Assembly (NCBI GenBank): GCA_037975125.1
Contig: CM075862.1
Span: 78,839,843 to 78,903,842 of the forward strand
Length of the DNA stretch: 64,000 nucleotides
Origin: Latrodectus hesperus
Lineage: Eukaryota; Arthropoda; Arachnida; Araneae; Theridiidae
Direction of reading: 5' to 3'
The notes under the pieces were generated by a model. The model ran no database searches and was not told where the DNA came from. It worked only from the letters and a program-made list of their open reading frames with translations. How positions within the stretch are numbered: position 1 is the stretch's first letter; each line of letters begins with the position of its first letter. This document shows positions 22,900-34,087 of the stretch, piece after piece. The translations under genes were made by a program, and so were the position numbers.

Positions 22900-23200
22900 A
22901 ATCCTTTATCAATTATAAGAATACATTTCGTGTGAAATGACACTTTCAGACAGAGGAGAGGCAGGTGAGCATAAAAGTGTCATCCATAATGCATAATTAA
23001 TCGACGATTCGGTGGATTTTGTTAAAAACCTTCAAAAGAGAATACATATTTCTTTTCTGGAAATGAAGAGGCTTTCTCCAGTGAGCTGATGCGAACATTT
23101 GCTAGCTGGCTTATCACCGCGTCACGCAATCAGAATCAGTCACGTGTGTGACCTTTACCCATTCTAAGCTTATCAGAAGGGAAGGCTTATTATTCTCACT
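22900..23200. other. Unique, less AT-rich island (possible regulatory element)
   Basis: Non-repetitive and compositionally distinct. It contains the near-palindrome gtcacgtgtgtgac with an E-box CACGTG, two cttatc/gataag GATA-like sites and cagacagaggagaggcaggt. There is no long open frame. It lies in the presumed tomosyn intron 1, about 6.7 kb inside from the exon. Function is inferred from composition only. Confidence 0.3.
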
Positions 23201-23435
23201 TTTTTAAGTCTTTTCTTCATGTATTTCTTCCAGTTGAGCGATCATATCTGACTTTTGAATGCTGAAACAAGTGGGTACTTAAAACAGACGATTTTTTTTT
23301 AATATAATGGCACATGGTCTTCGAATATTTATTGTTTAAGGAACAATTTATTACAAGAATATTCATTTTTTAAATTTTATATTCTATAAATAAAATATAT
23401 TTTTTATAAGAACTGGTTTTTAATGTTTATAGTTT

Positions 23436-23718
23436 TCATTCATTTCATTCATTCATTCATTGTCGTGTGCCAGCTAGAGCTGGCAACATGGGGTGCGCTG
23501 CTCCACTTTTCCAACTGAACCCTATTTTGGTGTGGAGTCCGATTTCTTCAGTACACACATGCCATAGGAACCCGTTTATAGGGTAAGCAACCATTCACAC
23601 CTCATTCATACAAGGAAAGGACAAATATATGATATATATAGAGAAAAAGTACATCCATGCCCGAACCGAGATTCGAACCCAGGACCTCCTTATTCTTAGT
23701 CAGGCACGCTGTGTGACC
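23436..23718 (-). mobile_element. SINE-B copy with 14-bp TSD and ATTC-type tail
   Basis: Flanked by aatgtttatagttt at 23422-23435 and 23719-23732. The tail on the plus strand is (attc)n, cattcatttcattcattc, unlike the CAA-type tail of other copies. The tRNA-like head is shortened and altered at its end (cacgctgtgtgacc). Confidence 0.92.
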
Positions 23719-24762
23719 AATGTTTATAGTTTGCTTCATGCAAATGATTGAAAATAATTTGTTTTCCGAACAAGAGCATTTTCTTATTTTATTTTGATAA
23801 GCTGAAACATTTGTGCAGACAAAATTTTCTGATATGGATACACGTTTCTGTGCACAATAACCGAAGTTTTTATTTAGAACAGACTATTTTTGTTTACTTT
23901 TTCGTTTGTTCTTTTAATATTTGTATTCTCAAAAACTGAGATTTAATTTCTAGAAAAATTATTTAAAAACTTATTTTTCAACAAAAATATTAAAAAATCA
24001 TCTAATTAGCATGAATATCTAAATCTAATTTCTAAACATTTAAACAATGAATATTTAATGATTATTCTTCTTCCAACAAAAATATAATGAATACTTTCAA
24101 TTACATTTGAAATATCTTATCAACAGAATTAAAAGTCATTGATTAACCATTTAAATACAGTTTACATGATAAATTAACAAATTTATAAGCATTTTAATTT
24201 TGGATAAATGAAAGGAACTTTGATATATACGTTAAAATAATTAAAAACTAAGTGTGAAATTAATGTTTAGTATATTAATAGGTAGTAATACACCATATAC
24301 AACCGTAAAAAGATTTAATGATTTCTAAAATGAAAAATTGCATGATGCTTAAAATATTTTTTAAGTATTAAAAAAAGTCGAATTTTAAATTAATACAATA
24401 TACAATTCTCTACGAAACGGATTAAAAATTGTTAACAGGTAATATAATAAAAAGTGCTTACTAGTAAACTTGATAATCTTTAAAACTTACTGTACAACTT
24501 AAAAGTTAAGAAATAAATAATAACATTAAATTTCACTTATCCTATCAGGTGAACGAGTCCTTTATACTTTAAATTTTTATTAATTTATTTTCAGTTTTTA
24601 TGCACGCATTACTCAAATTAAATCGTACTAAAAATATACCTAAATTAAAACAATGCACTAGCAATTTAATTTAGTATTAAAATATAGAAAATAAAATATT
24701 AATTTTTGACAACATTTGAGAATTTCTATACTTAGCATTCTAAATCTAATTTTGTTTCGTAA

Positions 24763-24813
24763 GAGATGTCATGATATTTTTTAATATACAATTAAAAATA
24801 TCATGACATCTCT
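24763..24813. repeat. 20-bp-arm AT-rich hairpin and nearby duplicate
   Basis: The arms gagatgtcatgatatttttt and aaaatatcatgacatctct are reverse complements around a short loop. The block ttttaatatacaattaaaaa with tatcatg recurs at about 24840-24868, giving a local duplication of the loop and one arm. Confidence 0.8.
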
Positions 24814-25349
24814 ATATTGTATGTATTATGACATCTGTATTTTTAATATACAATTAAAAATATCATGTATATATTTGTACCCGATAGTTTAAAATGAAAC
24901 GATGAGATTAGTTGATAACGTTATTATCCTCAAGTTACGCTCTAATTCTGTTTGAAACACGAAAATGATTCTCAAAAGCCGTTGAATGATAAATTGGAGG
25001 AAATAAAGACAATTTGAATCGGAAGTTTCGAGAGAAAAATTGGTAATTGCTTTTTTAAAAAGGAAAAAATCTTTTTGGACAATGTAATTTTAAAAAAACA
25101 AGTAAAAGTTTTGTGTATGAATTTTAAATTGTAATGTTTTCGCACTATTAAAATAAGTTCATTTAATTTGCCATACTTTCAATCATTTTACTTTAAAAGG
25201 TTATTTTTTGTGTATTGTAGTATCTACAGATTAAATTTAAATATTTAGGTCTGCTTCCTTAAGCGGCTAATATTGTAAAATATATACAAATGTTTAAAAA
25301 CTCTGATCTCGTAAATTATTTTAGTATACAATTTATAGCTAGAAGTTTG

Positions 25350-25353
<4 letters not shown>

Positions 25354-25391
<38 letters not shown>
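25354..25391. repeat. (TA)n microsatellite
   Basis: About 19 uninterrupted AT dinucleotides. Confidence 0.97.
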
Positions 25392-25395
<4 letters not shown>

Positions 25396-28300
25396 TATAC
25401 ACCACACTAGTTTCATTTTTCATATACAATTATTAAAACTTTTATAATATGAATACTTTATTGAAATCATAATTTTCTATTTAATAACTTTTATAATATT
25501 AAAGTTTCAGCATTATTACTGAATATTATTGTAATAAATATAATTTAGAAACAAAAATTATTGTTGGAAAACATTTCGTTTTAATTGATATTTTTTATTG
25601 TTATTATTGTATTTATTTAGAGGAGTTATGCTGTTTAAGTTTGGAATTTGAAATAAAGTATGGAAACAAATTATGCAAAGTAATCATGAAAATACTGAAG
25701 AAAAATGTGAAAATATCTTGATTTTAAGTGAATTAATTTTAAGATGGGATTTCTAGATTTTTATTTCAAATATATATTGCATATATTAAACAATTCTAAT
25801 GAAGCAAAATTAAATTATATTTACTTTCGAATTTTCATACAAAACCTATTTTTTAAAAAAAATCGTCTGAAGTAAATTTTATAAATTCATATTTGAAAAA
25901 AATGCAATATTTAAGAAAATATTATGATCAGAATTTATATTTAAACAAAAGTACAATTGCTTTTTACAGTCGACTGAATTAACTAGATAGACTTTGTTCT
26001 CATAGAAGACAAGCTTGATTATCTTCTTCTGATAACGATGTTGCCAATCTGACTTATCCAAATTTTCTCCCTAAGGTAAACATGTCGTTGGCGAATTTCT
26101 ATTGACATAACACTCAACCCTCCACGTAATTAGAAAAGCTAGGCGCACATGCTTTGAATATATTTTCTTGGGAAGGGCGAAATGTTCTATGTAGAACAAA
26201 ATGTTTGACATCAGAAAACTGGGTAGTTTCACCGAGAATTATTTTATTTTCTGTTCTTTAACTCTCCACACAAAATTTCAAGTCGAACGAACTATTAAGA
26301 AAATGTTTCCCCTGTCAAAATCTTAATACTTAGTAAAATATTAAACAGACGTAGATTAATTATAGCCTAAAATTGAAATATATGGTTTATTTAGAAAGAA
26401 ATTAAAATGAAATGCATATCTAATTGGTTATATGGTTTATTTACAGTAATGACAATTTGTATATTTTAAATTTGTTCTAAATTGGTATAAAAGTTTTTAT
26501 ACATATTAAAAATGTAATAAATGTAACGTAATATTTGAATTATAATATAGAAATATTAAAAAAAATTAAAAAAAGTATTACGCCCACAAGCCATATCAAA
26601 TTTGATTTTATTCATGTATAACTATGATACTAATTATTCATAATTATAAAATAAACATTTTATATTTACATTTAAATTTTTACATACTGTGGCATATGTA
26701 TCAATATCTTTTTCTATGGAAGAATAACTCAACTTTATAAAGGCTTCGTGAAATATTGCTAATTTAAATCAGATTACATAAAATTGGTGTATATGCATAT
26801 CATTTCTGTTACTTGAGAATTTATCTCAAAAGTCTTAACTATTACACTGAATAAATTATAGAGTTATATAACTAAATATATCAGTGGCAAAAAAAATTCA
26901 TAGCAAAGTTTCTTAACTTCAAATATTGTAAATAAGATTTAATTAATCACATATTTTTCAAGTTATGAAAATTAATTTAGTTTCAAAAAATAAATGAGCA
27001 TTAAATATAATTATTATTTTAGAAAATTATAATATTAATCAAAAATTAGATATGTTTAAAAAGGAAGCATATTCAATATTAAATTGAAACAAAATAGATT
27101 TTTCAAGTTCAAAGTTTAAGCAAGAGTATACAATTTAGTTTATTATTTTGTCTGTGCTTTAAATAAAATAAACATATTAAATTGATATTAAAATTTACAA
27201 AAATTATTTAAATCATTTGCAGGTAATTACGTGTAGTTTTTTTTGAAACAAAATGTATTTTCAATATTGAAAAAATAGGATTTTAGTAAACTATAAAAAG
27301 ATTTAATTCCTTTCAAGTTTATTACTAAATTCCCGAGATTTTATTGCAAAACAATAATGGAAAAATTGTTAAAAAATACAAAATCAATTCTATATTATGT
27401 CCTAAATATACACACACACAATTAATACAATATTTAACTCATTTACTTATATTTTATTAAAATATTGAATTTTAAGAATAAAATATTCGTTGGTTAAAAA
27501 CATTACCAATAGCTTTACGCTTTTTTTTGGAATACAAAACAGAATTTACTTAGTCATTAAATTCGTTAATACTATTTTATAATTTTGAAGTGTAAGTGAT
27601 ATTTCTGAAACTAATCACAATTTAATTTACAATCAATAATTAATTTAAATCACAATTTACTTGTTTCTGTCTATTCCGCGAAATACACTTCTAACATTTC
27701 TTAAAAATGAAAAACAGAAGATTCCTTTAATAAATAAAAAGCGATTGGAACATTTCAATTTCTAAATCTTTCCCTGGTAATTTATAGTAATAAATAGTGA
27801 CATTTATTTTACTTCACTATTTAAATTATTGTTAGTATTGTATAAATGCTGTATCATATAGATTATAAAATTCATTAAATACTTATTAAGAAAAATTATC
27901 TTCAATATAAGAGCATAATTACATTTATAGATTTAAAAATTTTCTGATTACAAAACTACCATGAATTTAGTTTGGTGCATCATAAAGATTTAAATATCTT
28001 TAAGTTCTGAAATTAAATGCGTGACTGAGGTGACATTTTATTTCGTGCACTTGTTTATTCTTCTACACATTTTGATATATATTTTCAAACGACTAAAATA
28101 TTATAGTTATTTATATTTTAATTATTGAAATTGCTTAAAAGACTACTTGAAGTTAAATTTAATTCGACATATAATATTATAAGACAAGTATTTTCCAAAC
28201 ATTTAAAATAAATGTGTCATACAGTGAAGTTACTTTTGATTAAGGCTTGTTTTGTTTTACTGCAAACTTGGATAGAGTTTTAGAATTTACTGGAGATAAA

Positions 28301-29776
28301 AATCAGAAGTTACTTTCATAGAACCAGAAGTTACAGTCATTAATTAAAATGATTTAGAAAAGAATATCAGATACCACAGAGAAATTGTTATTCAAACAAT
28401 TCAACTTGTTATATTTACTACATTAAAGGAAGCTATTGATTTTAAAAATTTAATTACTGTATATACAAACAAAAAGAAAATTAAGAATATAAAATAAGTT
28501 TATTTAGCTACCTGCAAAACATGGAAATTATTAATAATTTATTTATATATCTTACACACCTTTCTAAATAAATAAATCACGTTTATTATACACAAGATAT
28601 ATTGCTTAAATAGTATTTTTTGATTGGAATCTTGTATAATATTCGCATAACGTGCCATTCATTTCTTAATTAGTCGCGAAGACAAAAAATATCATTTATA
28701 TAAAGGTTGTTCTACAACAAAAAGCACATACTGTACACTCATTTTTAAAGTAACAATTTAAAATGTATAATTTTGATGCAAATTGGGAAAACTGAATTTA
28801 AAATATAAGAATAAAAAGTCAAATTGAAATTTAGAGAGAAGAATTTAAAATCCGTTTTATACATTCTTTGTGTTAGAATAGTTAGGCAATTTTAAACGAA
28901 GTGGTACTTCAAAAATTCTAATTTTAGAGCAAAAATATCATTTAAATTTAAAAACACATGTGTAAGCGGTTATTTAAATGATTTTCCCCATAAGTTTTAA
29001 CTGTGAAAACTACATAATTGCAGAGAAAAAATTAACTTTCGTAAAAAATTATTTGTAGCATAAAACGTTAGAAAAAAAAAAACGAATTTTACCATATGAT
29101 CACTGAAAAATCTATCATAATACATACATAAAAATTAGCGTCACAACAAATCAAATGTTTATTTTATGCATATGATAGACTAACATTTGTAAAATAATAA
29201 ACAAAACTATCAGTTTTAACATTGAGTAATTTTTGTTCAAAATGAAGAATGTTCCTTACAATTGAAAAAACACATTTTATTAACAGCGAAAATCATTAAA
29301 ATGAAAATTCTTCATGCATAATCAACACACGGGATGGTTTTTAAAACAAATTTAAAGACGAACAAATACGGTTAATTGTTTTAACCTTTTCCCGAATCAA
29401 TCTAAGTAAAGATAATTTTTCAAAAACTTGCGATTTATAGAGTGCTACGGAACGTAGCAAGACAAGCAAATTATACAAAAAAAATTATCTAATTCAAAAG
29501 CACTTCCGCAGCATATGGAATAGAGTTTTGAAAGAACAACACTATTTTTTTTCTTTTATTTGTTTATATCCAATCGTGTGCACAGCCGCAGAAAAACACC
29601 GTATATCTTATCGCGTTAATTCACTCTCCTTTTTCTACCTCTACACATTCTACCTTACGTTGTATCGGAATTCTACCATAACAAAACCAAAACTGCCACC
29701 AGCGAGCTTTAAAAAAATTTTTCAGTTAAAAACAAAAGTTAGAGAAGCTAGCTATTTATTAACTTATTTATTTTAC

Positions 29777-29956
29777 CTTGATTAGTTTAAAGTGGTCCGG
29801 CCGCAATTGTTCCTGTACAGTTTCGATGTCAGCGGCAGTCGGAGCTGTGTCTGGCGCAGTGTCCAGCGTCGTATGGTGATCCGGCTTATCCTTCTGGGAC
29901 TGGTAACCGGACGATCCGGGCCGCAGTCCGTCTAGGACCCCTTTCAGTCTCTTCAT
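29777..29956 (-). CDS. tomosyn: First coding exon of tomosyn (syntaxin-binding protein 5 family)
   Basis: Sixty codons from an ATG with A at -3 to a splice donor (CAAG|GTAAAA, junction between 29777 and 29776), phase 0. The peptide starts MKRLKGVLDGLRPGSSG and ends IETVQEQLRPDHFKLIK. Tomosyns begin the same way: a basic start with VLDGL and a Gly/Ser stretch, a variable Pro/Gln/Thr-rich linker, then an xETLxxxHFxLxK block leading into the WD40 repeats. Tomosyn is a large cytosolic syntaxin/SNAP-25-binding protein with two WD40 propellers and a C-terminal R-SNARE-like coil, and it restrains vesicle priming. The linker (residues 19-42) is lineage-specific. No second exon was found in the window. 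The identification is from memory of the family, not a database search. Confidence 0.78.
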
Positions 29957-30440
29957 GATTCACCTCTTTTTTCCTCCAATTTTTTTGAAGTTGATATGAG
30001 AGTCCTTTCAAGCGCACATTTTGTTGGTGAAGAAAAAGCGCGAGAGCTCAGCCTATACGAGACTGGAGTCGGGTAAAGCCAACTTGCCTGTACAGCATGG
30101 AAGAATTGCAGGAAGGGGAATGCTGGAGAGGCAAGCCTTCTCTTCAGTTGCCCGGATCAATCAATACGAGGGCGAACACGTGACTACCCACCGCCACAGG
30201 TGCAGCCTCCTCTTCCTCTAGCTGCTGCTGCAGCAACGTCACCACAGCGCAGGGTTGCCGCTTTCGCCCTACTTGGCGATTATTTCCTTACCAATATACC
30301 TATACTCGCCTCTCCCTTTTGACTTCGCCGCATTCTGGTTATTTTGCCTTTCCCGCAATACGTCCGTGCTTTGGAGTAAAGTTTATTGGTGTGGGTAAGA
30401 GAGGAGGGGAAGAGTTTGGCAGGACAGTTTCTTTGACCTT
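29957..30440 (-). promoter_or_regulatory. GC-richer 5' leader and probable promoter of tomosyn
   Basis: About 480 bp that is much richer in G, C and CpG than anything else nearby, directly upstream of the exon. It holds no repeat. A tiny uORF (ATG TGC GCT TGA, near 30008-30019) would lie in the leader. Features include aacacgtgac, ctgctgctgcagcaac and pyrimidine tracts. No TATA box was identified, and the start site is unknown. Chance ORFs here (for example 30021-30221 plus strand) are not called. Confidence 0.55.
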
Positions 30441-31454
30441 CTTTCCTCACAAAGAAAATTAAATTTTACTAGCAATGCTCCTTTCTTATTTTCTCAGCTC
30501 TATTTTAGCTTTTCTCTTATGATATTTTATCTTCAGTGAAATTAGTTTCTTATGATCCTATAAAAAACGTATAACTTTTATCATTAATTATAGTTACAAG
30601 CCAATATTTTGAAAAATAGTTAATTTTTTTTATTAAATTTTCTTATTTCCTATATATAATTCACTTAAATTAAAAAGAATTATTAGTTTATATTTAAACA
30701 AAGTTTAATTATCGTAATCACACAATGACACAATTTAATAATTGATTTAAAAGTTTTTAAAAGAATTCCTTTGCTTGGAAATGTTATTTCAATGAACAAA
30801 ACTATTAAATTTATGTGCAAAAAATCTTAGGTTAAACAATTTTTTTTGTTTTTATATTGAATACTATAATTATTCTGCAAGGCAGTTTTCACAGAATCTC
30901 TACTCACTTTTGATTTCATAAATAGACATATTTGTTTCCCTTAAAAATTTGATAATTTTCACTTTCAAAATTTTCGTCATAAATAATTATAAATTATGAA
31001 GTCATAAGATTTCGAGTCATAAAATTTCGTCATAAATAGTTTTATACTACATTTAGTTTGAATTCTATTTTTGTAAATCAGCTGATACAATGATTATCAA
31101 TTATCAAATTTGAAAGGCTGTTTTTATATACATTATATGTTATATTTGGATAACAAGCTATCTAAAAAATACATTGCATAAAAATTATATGCAAAGAATA
31201 ATGTGGCGATCTATTATTAAATTATTATTTTGTGATTTTCAATGGATTCTAAAATCAGATTATAGTGAATTATTTCTTAAATATAAAAATTAATTCTTCA
31301 AAGAACACTATATTTAAGAAAAAATATTTTTTAATTTAAAACTAAAATTTATTAAATTGTTCATTTGTGGTAAATATAGATATCTGACCCCTTGAATTAA
31401 AGAATTCTTTATTGCTATTTATCCTCCTCAGATTGTATTTTAGCTATCTGCGCA

Positions 31455-31500
31455 CTGATCTTCAGTATAACAGTACGTGGGTTCGATTCCTGTCTCGGAC
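31455..31500 (+). repeat. tRNA-like 3' half (SINE head relic?)
   Basis: Contains gtgggttcgattcctgtctc, a good B-box and T-arm, preceded by ttcagtataacagtac. No matching acceptor 5' strand or A-box can be found, so this is not called as a functional tRNA gene. Confidence 0.35.
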
Positions 31501-31639
31501 AAATTTTTTTTATCTCCGTTTGAAATATATTTTAGACCACAAGTTACGATATTATCAATCTTCGTTTGATTAAATTTATGGTAAATCAGAAAATCAAATC
31601 AAATCTTATCAGCACGCAATTAATATTTATCTAACGCTC

Positions 31640-31765
31640 AGCAGTTTTTTTTTTTTCACGCAAGGGCTAACTATATCAGAAATTCAGAAGTTAAAGGTGA
31701 ATTCTGAACCAGTACAAAACTTCTAGGCCAACGAGAGATTTGAACTTAATAACTTGAGCAAACGT
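31640..31765 (-). mobile_element. SINE-A relic
   Basis: Diverged alignment to SINE-A: cacgcaagggctaactatat, gtgaattctgaaccagtac, gagagatttgaacttaataa. The head is lost and no TSD was found. Confidence 0.6.
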
Positions 31766-32110
31766 AATTTCGATATCACAAAATATTACATAAAGTATGC
31801 GTCTTACAATAAATAAACAAATATTATAAATTATAATTAAATTAATATTGAAGAGTGAAATTATTGTACATAGATTATGTATATATATAAAATATCATCA
31901 TATATTTTACTTGAAATGAAATAAGAAAGCTTTTGTTCATATACAGAAAGTATCTACTTCTGAAATTTAAGTTCTTTCTTTATTAGATGAAGATCTTAAG
32001 ATTTATAGTAACGACACACAAACATCAATAAGGATATTCTTTAAACTAAAAAAAATGTTAAATAAAAAATATGAGATAATCACAATAAAACTTTAAAAAT
32101 AACATATAAA

Positions 32111-32237
<127 letters not shown>

Positions 32238-32239
<2 letters not shown>

Positions 32240-32400
32240 GGGTGTCCCAAAACGGCCGCATACACTCTTCACAGATAGATTCCTCGTTGGGGAGTATATA
32301 AAAAAAACTGCCTAAAGAAGCGTTCCCGTACGATCCATAGTTTAAGAAAAAAATGCTAGAAACAAAGTATGACGTCCCCGTTTTTTTACTCACTTAAAAA
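32238..32400. mobile_element. Unclassified transposon terminus
   Basis: Begins cagggtgtcccaaaacggcc, a form typical of transposable-element ends, directly after the CATA repeat, and continues as non-AT-rich sequence (gaagcgttcccgtacgatcc). No coding content and no matching second end found, so class is unknown. Confidence 0.4.
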
Positions 32401-32426
32401 ATTTACATTTTAAATCTCATATTTTT

Positions 32427-32809
32427 GGGCCGTGGTATATTAGAGGTCAGGGCATCGGCTTTCCATCCGGAAGAGCAAGGTTTGTAGTCCTGATGTCACC
32501 AATGGCCCACCGAGTACATACGTGCTTCCTAAATCTGTGGAATCGAAAGTCCTGTTGTCGGTCGTTGGGCAGTTAACATGGGTGCTATGGTCTGGAGAAA
32601 ATTTCTTCCCCATTCAGAACAATGTCAAAATTGAGGGAGTGGAACTTATGCTGTTGCCTTCTATCGGAGGATGTGAAGAACAAAGTCGTACTTTCCCTTT
32701 CGTGATGCTGTGATTAAACGAAGGGCTCACCCTACTGACTTAAATTCGCACAGCCAACGGTATAACGAGCTTGGCTTGTCCAAGTGTCATAAGTAACAAC
32801 ACAACAACA
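32427..32809 (+). mobile_element. SINE-C copy
   Basis: A roughly 383-bp plus-strand SINE: tRNA-like head (gccgtggtatattagaggtc, decayed B-box ggtttgtagtcctg), a long body (atctgtggaatcgaaagtcc, ctatcggaggatgtgaag), and a tail gtgtcataagtaacaacaca. No clear TSD. Chance ORF 32522-32713 belongs to it. Confidence 0.88.
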
Positions 32810-33171
32810 GAATTGCTGCTAACAATAAATTGACTTAGGGGTTACTTTTAAAAAAAAAGGCAGGACTCTGAGCTGTGGCTGTTGAGCCACTGAATAAATA
32901 TACAAGATTGTAAAATGTATAAATATTTAACATAAATTGTTAAAACGTGGCTTGTTAACAACTGAATATTAATATCCTTTCTTTAGAAACAATATTTTAA
33001 TATTCACTCTCATGATGATCATTAAAATGAATTTATATTAAAATTTTTGAATCATCATAAGTACAACATATTTCTATAAAATCTTGAAGTAATTGCTGCA
33101 ATTCTTCATTTACTTTAAACGTATGTAATATGCTTATGTGCTGCTTACATACCGATATTACAATACATTTC

Positions 33172-33361
33172 CTCTTCCTCCAGGTCAATGTCAAAAGCAG
33201 GCAGTGGATCCTCTGGTGCTGCCATCTATCTGAGGAGCTTAGAGAAAAGTCGTACTTTCACCTTTGTGGTGCTCTGGTTAAATCAAAGACGCACCCTACT
33301 GACTTAATTTCGGATAGCCGTCGGCTAGCGAGCTTTGCTTGTCCAAGTGTCATAAGTAATA
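33172..33361 (+). mobile_element. 5'-truncated SINE-C with 12-bp TSD
   Basis: Only the last 190 bp of SINE-C (caggtcaatgtcaaaagcag, gtgctgccatctatctgagg, agtgtcataagtaataa). It is flanked by acaatacatttc at 33160-33171 and 33362-33373, so the truncation occurred at insertion, as expected for target-primed reverse transcription. Confidence 0.92.
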
Positions 33362-33547
33362 ACAATACATTTCATATTATTTATATATTACACTAAATAT
33401 GAGACTTCCTCTCGGAAGAAGAAACATGATGCATGACATATGAAAAACATTGCAGCAGCCTTCAACTTTATAGCGATCCATAGTGATGTGCTATTTAACT
33501 ATCATCCATTTTCCTCAATGGCTCTTACCTGGCCCCATATGTTTCAA

Positions 33548-33728
33548 GATTGGTTTGGTTTGTTTGTCGCTCAACGTTCACTTTTTGCACACGAGGGCTA
33601 ATAAGACAGGGACGTAAGGTTTAAAATAGATTCCGAACCACTACAAACATTCATGCCCAAGGTGGGATTCGAAACCACGAACTTTTGAACCGAAGGCAAG
33701 AGCGCTAACTATTCGGCTGCCAGCTCGA
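33548..33728 (-). mobile_element. SINE-A copy with TSD
   Basis: Minus-strand SINE-A flanked by cccatatgtttcaa (33534-33547) and cccatctgtttcaa (33729-33742), one mismatch. The B-box has one change (gggattcgaaaccacg). Confidence 0.92.
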
Positions 33729-34087
33729 CCCATCTGTTTCAAAGACCACTCTAATAGAAAAAATATCATTAATAAAATAATTGCTTATTCAATATCGAGT
33801 ATTATAATTACCTGTTTTTTGTGAACAGTATGTTATGTTTCGAAAATACACTAATTAGTTTACATTTATGTTGATTAATTATATTTCTTTTCATAAAAAT
33901 CCATTTTTGACTTGTTGGCTACATTTTTCATTTAAAAAATTCTACAGAAGACACATACTTCAAACTAATCTAAGGATCATATTGGAGACCTTCTTCTTCT
34001 TCTTCTTCTTCGAGTTGGGTTTGTATGTCATTGAGCACCTCTGCTTTTATCAGCATTTTGTACTGTTAACTCCAAACCCAATGTTTC

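Larger units (their letters stand above)
23733..29776. other. Long AT-rich stretch, presumed tomosyn intron
   Basis: About 6 kb of strongly A/T-rich sequence with only chance ORFs. A hairpin at 24763-24813 and a TA microsatellite at 25354-25391 are listed separately. The part next to 29777 begins with a splice donor on the minus strand, so it is intron if the exon call is right. Confidence 0.5.

Noticed and set aside
31455..31500. A functional tRNA gene
   Set aside because: B-box and T-arm are present, but there is no A-box, no D-arm and no pairing acceptor stem.
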